Notes: a model not told the origin generated them from the letters alone. DNA of 64,000 bases from Roseimaritima multifibrata (GCF_007741495.1 NZ_CP036262.1:6448001-6512000); one strand, 5' to 3'. Shown: positions 27,346 to 37,828, counted from the first letter of the stretch. Numbers and translations are program-made.

Positions 27346-29751
27346 ATGCGAAAACACCTACGAGCCCTACTGATCGCGACCATCTGCTCGGTTCCCGTCG
27401 CAGCTCAGGCCCAGTATGGACAATCGCAGTACGGGCAATCGCAACCGGGACAAGTACCCTACACGCCCGAAGCAAACGCGGCCGCTCAAAACACCAATTT
27501 CGCTGCGCACGTGCCCCGGCCCAGTGGCCAGCCAACGCGCCCCCAAACTTCCGGTACCCAGCAAACGGAAGCACGAGGCATTTTCCTAAACGTTCCTCAG
27601 TTCGATATCCCATTCTCCGTCGCTTCGGTCGGAACGCAACCGCAAGAAGTCCAATTATATTTGTCGCGGGACGCTGGGGCGCGATGGGAATTGTTCGCAC
27701 GGCAACCAGCCAACAGCCGGAATTTTCCCTTCACCGCCCCAGAAGATGGGGATTACTGGTTTGCCACGCGGACCATTGACGTCAGTGGTGCAGCGCACCC
27801 AGCGGGCCCCGTCCAGCCTCAACTGCGGGTGACGGTCGATACCGAAAATCCGAACTTGGAAGCACGTGCCGACGCCGACGGGAACGGCCAGGTCATCGTG
27901 GACTACCGGATCACCGACGTCGCTCCGGAAGCGAAAAGCCTTCGCGTTGAATACATGACCGATTCCGTCCGTCAATGGATGGCCGTCGATTCGGCTTCGC
28001 AGCCCGTGAACGAAGAGAAGCAAGGCGTTTCGGAAGGGCGATTGGTTTGGGTCCCCGAATCGGACTGGCGACATGTTTATATTCGCCTGATCGTTCGCGA
28101 CCGGGCGGGCAATCAAACGGTCTTGACCCGTCAAGTCGAAAAACCGCGAATGGCTCGCCAAGAAATTCCTGCCAAACTGGCTAGTTCGCCACTCTTGCCG
28201 CCGCCACCGTTGCCCGATAACCAGCCACCGGTATACGCCAACCCGGCCGCCATCGAAGCGATAGCGGCAAGCCAGCGAAGCAACGGACCGCTGACCGGAC
28301 ATCCGCAGCGGTCAAACATGGCGCAGCAACCCTTCAATCCGGTCTACAACCCGCCGGCGCCGCGGCAACCAGTAGCCCAACAGGTTCAGCAGGCACCTGC
28401 CGCAGCGGCTCCAGCGACGCCAAATTGGCCCACTCCGTCAGCCTTTTCGCAGGCCGCCCCCGGCGCTGCCAACTTGCCAGCGACCGCAGCAAATGGGCAG
28501 GGAAACCCAACCCCGCCAGCTAGAGAAAATCGCTGGTCACCACCGGCAACGCAGTACGTTGCGCAAACCCCTTCCTCCCATACCATTCGTGGCATGGAAG
28601 GACCGTTGGCCAACAGTAATCCACAAACGACCAACGCCTATCCAACTTCCCACGACGCTCAAATTCCCACGGCAAACAATCCTTCGATGGAACGCAGCAG
28701 CGCTCCACCGGAATTTGGGCTGAATCCCCCGCTGTCGACTCGAACCAATCCAGAATCGACGCCAGCGGACGCCGGAACGCCAGCGAACTCAGAACCGCCA
28801 GCTCCGCGGACGCCCCAAGACGCACTGCGTCCCCTGGCGGTTGAAACGAGTGAGAATTCACGAACGCAACTCACAGCCTCGGGGCAGCGGACTTCGGCGT
28901 CGAACACTGAAATGGTTCCCACCCCGCCCGCCACCGCCGACACCTACACATCGGCCCCATCCCGCAGCACCCCAGCCACTTCCGCAAACGCGGACAACGA
29001 ACCGACCGATACGGTCCAAAGCCAACGACCAGCATTGCAGTTTACGCAGTCGATCTCCGTCGATGACATGTTGGCGTCCGGTGCGGCGATCCGGCAGAGC
29101 GATACGCGTACGTTCAGCTTGGACTACGAAGTCGAATCGATTGGCCGCCAAGGTGTCGAGACCGTTGAACTGTGGGCAACCAAAGATGTTGGCAGATCCT
29201 GGACGCGATGGGACGCCGATCCGGACGGGCAAAGTCCATTTGACATTATCACCGGTGGAGACGGGGTTTACGGATTCCGAATCGTAGTCATCGGGCGAAA
29301 CGGGCTGGCCAGCCCACGCCCACAGGCAGGAGAAGACGCGGACATCTTTGTCCTTGTCGACACCACCAAGCCTACGGTCCGAATCACCGGGGCTCGCTAT
29401 GGCGAACAAGATGACACGGGAAAACTGCTGATCACCTACCAGTGCGAAGATTCCCAAAACAACCTGGCCCGACGCCCGGTAACCCTGAAATTTTCCGAAA
29501 CCCCTCAGGGTCCGTGGACCACGATCGCAACCGGGCTGGAAAACGATGGCTTTTACGCTTGGCCCGCAGACCCAGAACTTCCCAGCAAGATCTACCTACG
29601 CGTCGAAGCGACCGACCGAGCCGAAAACGTCGGTCACGATACGCTCGACCAGCCGATCGCTGTGGAAGGGCTTGCCCCGCGAGCAAGAATTCGCGGATTC
29701 CAACCGGTGCACGAAGAGTCAGCGGAAGTTCCAGCGGCACGCTTCCGCTAA
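27346..29751 (+). CDS. Secreted protein with two related beta-domains and a long Pro/Ala-rich linker
   Basis: 801 residues, family not recognised. A signal peptide is clear (MRKHLRALLIATICSVPVAAQA). A short YGQSQ repeat follows. Residues about 80-250 and about 560-790 look like two copies of the same kind of domain: QEVQLYLSRDAGARWELF against ETVELWATKDVGRSWTRW, and PEDGDYWFATRTID against GGDGVYGFRIVVIG. Each is followed by an Ig-like segment starting TVDTENP or LVDTTKP. The 300 residues between are Pro/Ala/Ser/Thr-rich and probably disordered. It is divergent from mnmG. It is probably exported to the envelope or surface; function unknown. Confidence 0.85.
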   Translation: MRKHLRALLIATICSVPVAAQAQYGQSQYGQSQPGQVPYTPEANAAAQNTNFAAHVPRPSGQPTRPQTSGTQQTEARGIFLNVPQFDIPFSVASVGTQPQEVQLYLSRDAGARWELFARQPANSRNFPFTAPEDGDYWFATRTIDVSGAAHPAGPVQPQLRVTVDTENPNLEARADADGNGQVIVDYRITDVAPEAKSLRVEYMTDSVRQWMAVDSASQPVNEEKQGVSEGRLVWVPESDWRHVYIRLIVRDRAGNQTVLTRQVEKPRMARQEIPAKLASSPLLPPPPLPDNQPPVYANPAAIEAIAASQRSNGPLTGHPQRSNMAQQPFNPVYNPPAPRQPVAQQVQQAPAAAAPATPNWPTPSAFSQAAPGAANLPATAANGQGNPTPPARENRWSPPATQYVAQTPSSHTIRGMEGPLANSNPQTTNAYPTSHDAQIPTANNPSMERSSAPPEFGLNPPLSTRTNPESTPADAGTPANSEPPAPRTPQDALRPLAVETSENSRTQLTASGQRTSASNTEMVPTPPATADTYTSAPSRSTPATSANADNEPTDTVQSQRPALQFTQSISVDDMLASGAAIRQSDTRTFSLDYEVESIGRQGVETVELWATKDVGRSWTRWDADPDGQSPFDIITGGDGVYGFRIVVIGRNGLASPRPQAGEDADIFVLVDTTKPTVRITGARYGEQDDTGKLLITYQCEDSQNNLARRPVTLKFSETPQGPWTTIATGLENDGFYAWPADPELPSKIYLRVEATDRAENVGHDTLDQPIAVEGLAPRARIRGFQPVHEESAEVPAARFR

Positions 29752-30205
29752 AGCGGTTTCTTCACGGGGTTTCCAAAACCCCGCGGCAGCCAAAATTCTG
29801 CCCCACCGCGTCACGGACTGCGGTATCGATCGGAAGCGAAGGGCGACAATCCCTAAATCAACAAGCCGGTCAGCGAGGGATCGCGTCCAGTCCTTACGGT
29901 TGCTCGCTTGCGAGTTTTGAAGTTGCGATATTTGGATGCATTCCCCTCTGCCTTTGTGTCGACCCTGCCTTTGTGTCGACCCTTCGGGCCTTACGTTAGC
30001 ACGTTTTCCCATTCCGGGGGCTTCACCCCCGGCAGAGATTGTGTCGACCCTCCGGGCCTGGAAAGTACGGGAGCTGTTCGCTCTCCTGGAATAAGCCCCG
30101 TCAATGTCATCGCAGCATGGAGGGAAACATCTTGGGTTGATAATTCGTTACCAATAGATCCCGCGTCCCCAGGGGCTCGCGTTTGAACGAGGTGACGGAG
30201 AATCA
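29752..30205. other. Intergenic region between convergent genes
   Basis: 454 bases with a hairpin after the plus-strand gene, another hairpin CCGGGGG-CTTCA-CCCCCGG (30014-30032), and a repeated TTGTGTCGACCCT segment (near 29955, 29972 and 30040). The string AAATCAACAAGCCGG (about 29870) recurs near 51267. No gene was recognised. Confidence 0.5.
29765..29783 (+). terminator. Hairpin after the secreted-protein gene
   Basis: Stem CGGGGTTT, loop CCA, AAACCCCG: eight perfect pairs, starting 14 nt after the stop codon. No T-tract follows, so it is a possible but not a standard rho-independent terminator. Confidence 0.45.
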
Positions 30206-30631
30206 CTAGTCCTTCGACGTCATCGTGATGTCGTGTTCCAAGGCGTCCGCAGCCACTGTGATCCGCAGCACCGAAGCTCGGTTGTATTTGCCCGGGATGG
30301 TTTCCTTTCGATCAATATCTAAGCCACGCTCTACCTCTTCGGCGGTTGGATTTTCTTTCCGCACTTCTTGAGGGGACGTCACCTGGACGGCCAACTCGCC
30401 TGGCGAAACCTCTGCGGTGTACTCACCGTCGATGATTTCGCCGCCACTGGTCGTCCCTTGGCCGCTGACCGGCATGAAACTGATCGTGCCAGAGTTGACC
30501 GGTTCTCCATCCATCGTGACCTTCCCCGAAATGTCAAGCATTCCATTATCAGGCGTGCATCCGGAAAGCACAAAAACGCAGATCGACAGCAAAAGCAAGG
30601 AAATACGAGGCAGCAACATCACAACATCCAT
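30206..30631 (-). CDS. Small planctomycete lipoprotein, transthyretin-like fold
   Basis: 141 residues (137 if the ATG at 30619 is used, which has a GGATG-like site upstream). A lipoprotein signal ends in the lipobox LSGC at about residues 22-25. The mature part begins ISGKVTMDGEPVNSGTISFMPV and continues DGEYTAEVSPGELAVQV, the pattern of carboxypeptidase-regulatory or transthyretin-like beta-sandwich lipoproteins that are abundant in planctomycetes. It is about 95 nt downstream of a DUF1559 gene on the same strand, a pairing found very often in the phylum. Function unknown; likely envelope-attached. Confidence 0.88.
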   Translation of the reverse strand: MDVVMLLPRISLLLLSICVFVLSGCTPDNGMLDISGKVTMDGEPVNSGTISFMPVSGQGTTSGGEIIDGEYTAEVSPGELAVQVTSPQEVRKENPTAEEVERGLDIDRKETIPGKYNRASVLRITVAADALEHDITMTSKD

Positions 30632-30780
30632 TCAGGTAAATACCAAAACAAGGGGACCGCTCATCGCACAAAGGAGGTGGCGAAAACCCGATGGTTCTCG
30701 GCGGCAGAAAGCGCGTGCTATTCCGCCGTACCACATCTTCTTTGATGAACCGTCCCCGAAGAAAATCAAGCAACCGATAA

Positions 30781-31728
30781 TTAGAGCGAACTGACTTCGC
30801 CACCCTGTGCGGTCGAAGCATCACGCCAAGTCTGCAGGTTGATCGTTTCGGAAACGAAACGGACCGAACCATCAGCCAAAGCCGACTGCACACCACCAGG
30901 ATGGAGACTCATCGAAGCAAAGGTCGCCGAGCGCCAGTTGTCTCCACCGTTGTGGCAAGGGATTCGCCGCGGGCTGAAATCAGCCGGATCCCAACATCGC
31001 CGTCCCCCGTCAACCGAGGCCGACGTATTGGGCGACAGGTAGGTCGTAAACCCAGCACCAGAAGTGTAAATCGTCGCGGCATACATCCCTTGCCAACCGG
31101 TTGCATTCTGGTTGATAGGGACCTCGCTGAGCAGCAAAGTATTGCTCAAACCATCCGTAATGATCGAAAAGTTATGGGCTGCGTTTACCTTAAATGGAGC
31201 TCCACCAAAGTTGTAGGTCCAGACTCCATCCCAGTTATTGGGGTTTTCTTGACCGTAATTGGTATTCCCCATATTCACCGCGTAACTACCACGCTGATGA
31301 TTCCAAGTCGGCGAGGCATTCGATTCCCCCAATACCATATTCTCCGAGGGGCACGACATCATATCCAGCTGCGTCGAACGATAGAGAGGCGAATTCCCGC
31401 CATTAACGCGCACATTGAAGTCGATCGTATCGTATAGCGCCTGCTGCTCGACAAACGGCAAAACCCGAGCTACCCAGGAGTGAGTGTCCAGGTTCACACC
31501 GTAATAATCGAAACCAACCGAAGGAAGGGCTAGGTTGGTGTCGTGGTAATTGTGCATCGCCAAAGCAATCTGCTTCAGATTGTTGCCACAGGACATCCGC
31601 CGAGCCGCTTCACGAGCCGCTTGTACGGCGGGCAAAAGCAGCCCGACCAGAACCCCGATGATCGCAATCACAACGAGTAATTCGACCAGCGTGAACGCCG
31701 CTCGATCCCGATTCAAATGAGAACGCAT
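30781..31728 (-). CDS. DUF1559 protein with type IV prepilin-like N-terminus
   Basis: 315 residues from the ATG at 31728; a TTG two codons earlier is the other option. The prepilin cleavage and methylation motif [16 protein letters not shown] is near the N-terminus, followed by the phylum-typical [15 protein letters not shown] and [15 protein letters not shown]. The C-terminus carries the DUF1559 signature FASMHPGG-type segment (here [19 protein letters not shown]). These proteins occur in many copies in planctomycete genomes and are thought to form pseudopilus-like surface structures. The neighbouring lipoprotein is a usual companion. Confidence 0.93.
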   Translation of the reverse strand: MRSHLNRDRAAFTLVELLVVIAIIGVLVGLLLPAVQAAREAARRMSCGNNLKQIALAMHNYHDTNLALPSVGFDYYGVNLDTHSWVARVLPFVEQQALYDTIDFNVRVNGGNSPLYRSTQLDMMSCPSENMVLGESNASPTWNHQRGSYAVNMGNTNYGQENPNNWDGVWTYNFGGAPFKVNAAHNFSIITDGLSNTLLLSEVPINQNATGWQGMYAATIYTSGAGFTTYLSPNTSASVDGGRRCWDPADFSPRRIPCHNGGDNWRSATFASMSLHPGGVQSALADGSVRFVSETINLQTWRDASTAQGGEVSSL

Positions 31729-31734
31729 ATTCAA

Positions 31735-32246
31735 TTAAACTCCCAAAAAATAACAAAGACAAAAATTCTCAGCCTGATACTCTCCCTCAACAAAGGTGAG
31801 AGCCTAAGCCACCAAAAGAAGCGAACAGGACCAATCGGCACCCACCCGCTAAAACAGCGCAGAACGCACCATTAGAGCCCTCACACCGTGACGCTCAGGC
31901 CCATTCATTGTAATTGTCATTCCATAACCAGCCATGAGATCCAGCGTTTTTTTATTGAGATATATTGTCATCATCCGCAACATCCTCAAAAACGTGATAT
32001 CCGCGACAGAGGGCTTTACGCGGGTGGGGATTGATTCAACCCCCATTCAGATCGGCGACGGGACACCGCGATGATGAAGATCGCGACCGGCCCACCCGCT
32101 AAAGATGCGGCTTCCCTTCGTGTCTGGCGGGGACCGAACGGGGAAAGAACCATGGCTTCTTTGGAGCCTTCATCGAATTCCCGATGACTGGGCAGCCGCG
32201 ACAAGAATGGCCATACTCTATAGAGATTCATCCTCTTTAAACTGAC
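31735..32246. other. Divergent intergenic region
   Basis: 512 bases between the DUF1559 gene and holA, which face away from each other, so promoters for both lie here. The 13-mer CCCACCCGCTAAA occurs at 31841-31853 and again at 32091-32103 in the same orientation. No coding sequence was recognised. Confidence 0.5.
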
Positions 32247-32255
32247 GTGTCCACA

Positions 32256-33341
32256 ATGGCGACCCTTCACGCTTTTGATCTCCTTGCGAAAGTCAACGCG
32301 GACACCGGAACGCTTCCTGACGAAGTGACGGAAACGTTGCCGGAAGTGATCCTTCTTGTTGGAAGCGATTCGACTCTCCGCACTTGGTGCCGCCCGCTGC
32401 TTACCGGCGATGCAGACATCACCGAGGCCGAAGGTGAATCGGCGATGTGGCCCGATTTGCGAGACGATCTTTCGACCGCGTCACTCTTCGCATTCGGCGA
32501 ACGTCGCTCCGTCGTGATTCGTGGCGGAGACGCTTTTGTGAAACGCTACCGAGCGGAACTGGAGACCTATGCCGCCGAACCAAGCTCGGCCGGCCGCTTG
32601 GTAATGGAACTGGATACGCTCGCTTCCAATACTCGGCTGTACAAAGCGGCCTCAAAGAAGGGATGGATCATCGAGTGCAAACCTCCCGTCATCAAAGCGG
32701 GGCGTTCGACGCGGCCGGACGTACAACGCTTGCGCACGTTCTTGATGGAATTCGTGGCACCTCGACATCGCTGTCAAATCAACCAAAGCGCGACCGACCG
32801 CTTGATCGAACTGATCGGGGATGATGTCGGCCTGCTTGATACCGAAATTGCCAAACTGGCCGTCCACCTACCGGTCAACGGTAAAATTAACGAAGCCCTG
32901 GTCATCGACATTGTCGCAGGCTGGAAGGGCAAAACGATGTGGGACATCATCGAAGCCGCCGCATCCGGAAACACCGCAGAAGCGCTCCAGCATGTCGATC
33001 GTTTACTGACCAGCGGACAACGACCGATCGCCTTGCTTCCACAACTTGCCTGGTCGCTGCGACGTCTGGGAATGGCGACCGCCGCCGTCGATGCGGCCGA
33101 ACAGCAGGGCCGAAAAATCAGCCTGACCGAGGCCTTTAAAACATCCGGCTTCCGAGGCTCGCCGCAAGACATGCAACAGGCCGAACGACAATTAAAGCAA
33201 ATAGGACGGCATCGAGGGCGACAAATCCTTCCCTGGCTGCTGGAAGCCGACCTCCGGCTGAAGGGAAGCCACAGCGTCGAAGGACGAGACCGCTGGGTCC
33301 TGGAAGAACTGTTCTTAAAATTTGCTCGCGAAGCAAACTAA
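32256..33341 (+). CDS. holA: DNA polymerase III subunit delta
   Basis: 361 residues from the ATG at 32256; a GTG three codons earlier is the other choice. HolA is the clamp-loader subunit that opens the sliding clamp. The pattern fits: an AAA-like N-terminal domain without Walker motifs (VILLVGSDSTLRTWC, STASLFAFGERRSVVIRGGD), a middle with GDDVGLLDTEIAKLAVHL, the linker WDIIEAAASGNTAEALQHVDRLL, and the C-terminal collar helices (LLPQLAWSLRRL, RGSPQDMQQAERQLKQIG). The N-terminus is atypical, as often in planctomycetes. It is followed after 171 nt by an unrelated exported protein. Confidence 0.92.
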   Translation: MATLHAFDLLAKVNADTGTLPDEVTETLPEVILLVGSDSTLRTWCRPLLTGDADITEAEGESAMWPDLRDDLSTASLFAFGERRSVVIRGGDAFVKRYRAELETYAAEPSSAGRLVMELDTLASNTRLYKAASKKGWIIECKPPVIKAGRSTRPDVQRLRTFLMEFVAPRHRCQINQSATDRLIELIGDDVGLLDTEIAKLAVHLPVNGKINEALVIDIVAGWKGKTMWDIIEAAASGNTAEALQHVDRLLTSGQRPIALLPQLAWSLRRLGMATAAVDAAEQQGRKISLTEAFKTSGFRGSPQDMQQAERQLKQIGRHRGRQILPWLLEADLRLKGSHSVEGRDRWVLEELFLKFAREAN

Positions 33342-33512
33342 TACATGGCCTGACGACGGCAATCGCGGGAAGGATACCAACCCGTGCGAACCGCCGTCTG
33401 GCGACCACAGATACGTTCGCCAAACGCGTGGCACCATGCGGCGACGGCTTGGTTTCGTTTTCGTTATACTTGGAGCCTCCATCCTGCATCTGCCCAACCT
33501 AGGTCCTCACCA

Positions 33513-36500
33513 ATGCCGACTCATGCAATTGGCTACCTACTAAGCCTGCTGACCTGCCTGCTACTTCCTGCCAAACTTTTTGCGGATTCTCCACAGGCGG
33601 CAACAACCCAAATTGGCGACATTCAGTTCACGGTCGCTCCGGGTTTAAAAATCGAAAAGGTTTCGACGGACGATCTAACCACCTGGCCAATCGTGATCGA
33701 CTGGGACCGCGAGGGAAACCTTGTCATCGCCGAATCAGGAGGAGTCAGTAAACCGATCGCGGAGCATAACGCACTTGGCTTGCACAAGATCATCCGCTTA
33801 AAAGACGTGGACGGCGACGGCCAATTCGATACTCGTCAAATCGTCGCGGACAACATGCCGTTTCCCGAAGGTGTGTTATGCCTGGGCGACGACATCCTGG
33901 TCGCGGCCCCACCGCAAATCTGGCGACTATCGGACAAAGATGGCGATGGCGTTTGCGAAGAACGCAGCATCTGGTTTGACGGCAAAACACTCACCGGATG
34001 CGCAAACGATTTGCATGGCCCATTCCTTGGTCCCGATGGCTGGGTTTATTGGTGCAAGGCCGCGTTTGCTGAACAAGAACATGAACTACTCGATGGGCGG
34101 ACCTTCACGTCATCGGCTTCCCATATCTATCGCAGAAAGCTGTCGGGTGGACCTGTCGAAGCGATTTTCACCGGCGGTATGGACAATGTGGTCGAAGTCG
34201 CTTTTCTACCCAACGGGGACTCGTTCTTCACAAGTACCTTCCTCGAATATCCTCATGACGGACTGCGGGACGGAATCGCCCACGCGGTCTTTGGTGGTTT
34301 GTACGGGAAACAAAATGCGGTCCTCGCTGGACATGCACGAACCGGAGGGCTGATGCCGATCCTGTCGCAGCTTGGACCTGCTGCCCCCAGCGGACTCGCA
34401 ACCTTAACAACCAACCAGCTGTTTCCTAACGACACTTCTGCAACTCCACAGCCAACCCTTGTAGCGGCATTATTCAACCTCCAAAAAGTAACCGCTCATC
34501 AGCTCTCGCCTTTGGGTGCCAGTTACCGTTCCAAAGATATCGACCTGGTGGTTGCCGACCGAGTCGACTTCCATCCGACGGATGTCCTAGAGGACAGCGA
34601 TGGCAGTTTGCTGATCGTCGACACCGGCGGCTGGTATGGGCTCTGCTGCCCCACATCACGAATCGACCAAACGACAGCAACCGGAGGCATTTACCGTCTC
34701 TCACCAGCGGGTGATGCTCCCGCACAGTCTGCGAAACAAATAGCCGATCGCTCGCCGATCGACTGGGCCAAGCAATCCGCCGGCGATCTAGTGCAGCTTA
34801 GCTTTGACGGTCAACCTTGGGTTCGACGTGAAGCGAATCGCAACCTATCGCAAAACCCCTCCAGCGAAGCGATCGATGCTTTTGCCACCATCCTCAATGA
34901 TTCGAACAGTCCGCTAACCCAACGTCAGTCGGCCGCTTGGTCTCTCTGCCAACTAGGCACTCCGCAAGCCCTTGACGTCCTAAGCAAACAGATCGCTGCC
35001 GACGATCCTTCGCTACAACAGATCGCATGCCATGCGGTCGGCCTGCATCGATACCAACCGGCAACGACCGCTTTGCTTCAACAACTGAAAACAGAAAGCG
35101 AAATCGATCCAATCGAAGACCAAGCGTCCGTCATTCGCTCCCTTGCCGAAGCCCTCGGGCACGTTGGCGATTCAGCCGCACAGTCTCAACTTCTTGTCAC
35201 GCTAGACAAATCCGCAAACGACCGATTTCTTGAACACGCATTGATCCATGCGATGCTGGAAATTGAACGGCGAAGCGAAGCCGGCAACCTGCTTCAACAG
35301 GCCACAAGCGATGCCCAGTATCGTGCGGCTCTTTTTGTGGTGGCTCAAACGGCCGCTGCAAATGCATTGCACCCCGACACTTTCTTTACCGCTTTTACTC
35401 GCAACGACAAACGCCTGCATTCGACGGCCGCCTCATTCCTGGCCGAGCATCCCGAATGGGCAAGCCAATCAACCGACTCGCTAGACAAACTATTTGCCAG
35501 CCTAGCGACAACGGATGCAGAACCCACACGCAACCAATTGGCCGAAACCCTTCAAGAAATCTTGGGAGCCTGGAAATATGAAGCCAGCCTTCAAGCGTGG
35601 GTACAAGAAAAACTGTTGTCATCAGAGAGCCTTTCTCCCTTCCAAGCGACCTTCTTGGCGACCTCGATCGCCTCGTTCTCTCCTCCCACTCTGCCCGACG
35701 GATGGGTTCCCGCACTTTCCCAATGGCTGACCGCAGCCTCCCCTGAAATCCGGCAAGCGTTGATCGCCAACCTGACCAAAATCAAAGTTTCTAGCGGCCC
35801 CTCCGCAACCCTTGCCAAGACCATTGAATCATTGGCAAATGACACCGACCAAGAAGCGGACAGACTTACCCTCCTTTCGGCGATGCCGCCCAACAGCCTG
35901 CTCCAGTCCCAAGATCTGGAATCGCAGGTCGTGAGTGCATTCTTAAGCGACGATGAACGTCAGAACCTTCTGGCAGCGGCGGTGATCGCACGTCTCCGAT
36001 TGTCGCCGTCCAACACCGAAAGGCTGACCGACCACCTGCACTCGATCCCTTCCAGCCAATTGAGCGCTGTGATTGAAACCATTCACCGCAGTGGCAACGA
36101 CGCGGCCAAGCAGAAGACTCTGGAAACCATCGCCAGCGTGCCAGCGGCTCGAGGCCTTCCCGATACTTTCCTGGTTAACCTATATCGTTCCGCCTCCCCC
36201 GAACTGCGTGAACAAGCCAGCAAGACCGCCAACGAACTGAAGCGACCACCTGCCGACATCGAAACCGCGGTCCGCGACCAAATGAAAAAACTAAAACCGG
36301 GCGATGCCATCAAAGGCTTGCAAGTCTTTCGGAGCAGCAAAGCCGGTTGCAGCAGCTGCCACCGAATCGGCTATGTTGGCAAAGAACTAGGCCCCGATCT
36401 ATCGCGAATCGGCGGCAGCCGAACCGCCGAAGCGATCCTGACGGCAATCTTGTTCCCCAGCGCTCGGCTTGAGCAAAGCTACCACACAACCCAAGTCCTA

Positions 36501-36716
36501 ACCGTCGACGGCCAGCTTCACAGCGGATTGGTGCAACATTCGACGGCTCAGGAAATCAAGCTGCAGATCGACGCCCAGAAAACCGTGACCATTCCTCGGG
36601 ATGAAATCGAAGAAACCCAACCGGGAAAAGTCTCGATCATGCCTGCAGGAATTGGCGAGCAATTGACGATTGAGGAATTATCGGATCTGATGACGTTCCT
36701 GAAATCGACCCAATAG
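33513..36716 (+). CDS. PVC-type membrane-bound dehydrogenase with haem-binding C-terminus
   Basis: 1067 residues from the ATG at 33513, where a signal peptide starts (MPTHAIGYLLSLLTCLLLPAKLFAD); the open frame upstream is not signal-like. A beta-propeller of the glucose/sorbosone dehydrogenase type covers about 40-400 (LHKIIRLKDVDGDGQFDT, CANDLHGPFLGPDGWVYW, DSDGSLLIVDTGGWYG). HEAT-like repeats follow to about 900. The C-terminal cytochrome c-like domain has CSSCH at residues 946-950 and a typical ELGPDLSRIGGS segment. The family is exported and probably oxidises sugars or related compounds, passing electrons to haem. It shares architecture with the gene at 7811-11623 but lacks the DUF1080 domain. 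Confidence 0.92.
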   Translation: MPTHAIGYLLSLLTCLLLPAKLFADSPQAATTQIGDIQFTVAPGLKIEKVSTDDLTTWPIVIDWDREGNLVIAESGGVSKPIAEHNALGLHKIIRLKDVDGDGQFDTRQIVADNMPFPEGVLCLGDDILVAAPPQIWRLSDKDGDGVCEERSIWFDGKTLTGCANDLHGPFLGPDGWVYWCKAAFAEQEHELLDGRTFTSSASHIYRRKLSGGPVEAIFTGGMDNVVEVAFLPNGDSFFTSTFLEYPHDGLRDGIAHAVFGGLYGKQNAVLAGHARTGGLMPILSQLGPAAPSGLATLTTNQLFPNDTSATPQPTLVAALFNLQKVTAHQLSPLGASYRSKDIDLVVADRVDFHPTDVLEDSDGSLLIVDTGGWYGLCCPTSRIDQTTATGGIYRLSPAGDAPAQSAKQIADRSPIDWAKQSAGDLVQLSFDGQPWVRREANRNLSQNPSSEAIDAFATILNDSNSPLTQRQSAAWSLCQLGTPQALDVLSKQIAADDPSLQQIACHAVGLHRYQPATTALLQQLKTESEIDPIEDQASVIRSLAEALGHVGDSAAQSQLLVTLDKSANDRFLEHALIHAMLEIERRSEAGNLLQQATSDAQYRAALFVVAQTAAANALHPDTFFTAFTRNDKRLHSTAASFLAEHPEWASQSTDSLDKLFASLATTDAEPTRNQLAETLQEILGAWKYEASLQAWVQEKLLSSESLSPFQATFLATSIASFSPPTLPDGWVPALSQWLTAASPEIRQALIANLTKIKVSSGPSATLAKTIESLANDTDQEADRLTLLSAMPPNSLLQSQDLESQVVSAFLSDDERQNLLAAAVIARLRLSPSNTERLTDHLHSIPSSQLSAVIETIHRSGNDAAKQKTLETIASVPAARGLPDTFLVNLYRSASPELREQASKTANELKRPPADIETAVRDQMKKLKPGDAIKGLQVFRSSKAGCSSCHRIGYVGKELGPDLSRIGGSRTAEAILTAILFPSARLEQSYHTTQVLTVDGQLHSGLVQHSTAQEIKLQIDAQKTVTIPRDEIEETQPGKVSIMPAGIGEQLTIEELSDLMTFLKSTQ

Positions 36717-36749
36717 GACCACAACCCTACTCATTGCGACGCTTCCTTG

Positions 36750-37781
36750 ATGCCAACTTTGATCCACGCGTACAGCACCCTGCGTCAGTTACCAACCGCT
36801 AGTTTCGACTGCCTTTCCTCTGAATACCAAGACCACACGGACCCTTTGCTGAGGCAAGAACTTCACCGTCTGCAGCAGGAATTGACTGAAGACGATCCGC
36901 AGGCGATGACGGCGACGCGGTACGCGATCCTTCGCCATCTAGAGCGAACGGAACATCACGCATGCTTTTCCGTCGACTCGGCCGAAGATGCCGCGTTGAC
37001 GGAATGGGCCTGGGAAAGCAACGCGATCTTGCGATACCCCGACAATTCGTATCGAGACCCTGCCGGCAAGCGATTGCTGGATTCGGCGACCGGAAACCCC
37101 GACCCCACCGCTCAGCTCCCCTTCCCTGCCGATGCCCGACAACGCAAGTCACAGACCGAACTGCTGCTCCGCAATCGGCTGATCGACGTTCCTGCAGAGC
37201 TTCCACCGATCGCGAGCGAACGCGAAGTTCAATTTAGAGATCCCACCCAGGTGGCGCGTCGAGCTTTAGCGATCTTCATCGTCGCGGTCCGAGCGGAATC
37301 GCTTGCCACCGGTCAACCGATTTCAGTCGAAAATCTCCGCAGCAAAGCTCCCGAGGCCTTTGTCGCACTCAGCCCCCAAGAGTCCGCGTTCTTAGCAGAA
37401 TCAACGCCCAGCCAACAAAGCGTGGTCAATGCAGCGTGGCGTTACGAATCGCTCTTTGCATTGCAATGGGCGCTTGGCATGCATGCGGAACTTCCCTTTG
37501 CCGACACGATTTGCGACGTACCAACCGTCGCTCAGATCATGTTACAGATCCCGCACGGCGACTGGATCGAAACGGCTCGGTTACGTCCAACCACCGAAAT
37601 TCTCGACGCGATCGACTTCAACCAAAGACTACTGTGGGCGGCTCGAGAAGCCAACAACAACAGCCAACCGGCTCCAGCAGCGATCGATGGCGGGGTGATC
37701 AGCGAACGACAACACGCCTTCAACTGGTTGATTCAATTCGAAGAAGCCGACTGGGACGACGTCGACATCCCGTCGTTTTAG
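36750..37781 (+). CDS. DUF4272 domain protein
   Basis: 343 residues from the ATG at 36750. The C-terminal two thirds match my memory of DUF4272: REVQFRDPTQVARRALAIFIVA, then VVNAAWRYESLFALQWALGM and ELPFADTICDV, with the family's WRYE and WALG elements intact. The N-terminal 110 residues are helical and not assigned. The protein has no signal peptide or membrane helix, so it should be cytoplasmic. DUF4272 has no established function. It lies 33 nt after the dehydrogenase gene but is unlikely to work with an exported enzyme; it may only share a transcript. Confidence 0.82.
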   Translation: MPTLIHAYSTLRQLPTASFDCLSSEYQDHTDPLLRQELHRLQQELTEDDPQAMTATRYAILRHLERTEHHACFSVDSAEDAALTEWAWESNAILRYPDNSYRDPAGKRLLDSATGNPDPTAQLPFPADARQRKSQTELLLRNRLIDVPAELPPIASEREVQFRDPTQVARRALAIFIVAVRAESLATGQPISVENLRSKAPEAFVALSPQESAFLAESTPSQQSVVNAAWRYESLFALQWALGMHAELPFADTICDVPTVAQIMLQIPHGDWIETARLRPTTEILDAIDFNQRLLWAAREANNNSQPAPAAIDGGVISERQHAFNWLIQFEEADWDDVDIPSF

Positions 37782-37828
37782 TGCCGCCTTTCAGTGACGC
37801 ATACCGGCCTGCCCACGCTCTGGCGAGC

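Noticed and set aside
33322-33543. Short plus-strand frame with a signal-like MRRRLGFVFVILGASI segment
   Set aside because: It ends within the signal peptide of the real dehydrogenase gene, in another frame, and has no continuation.
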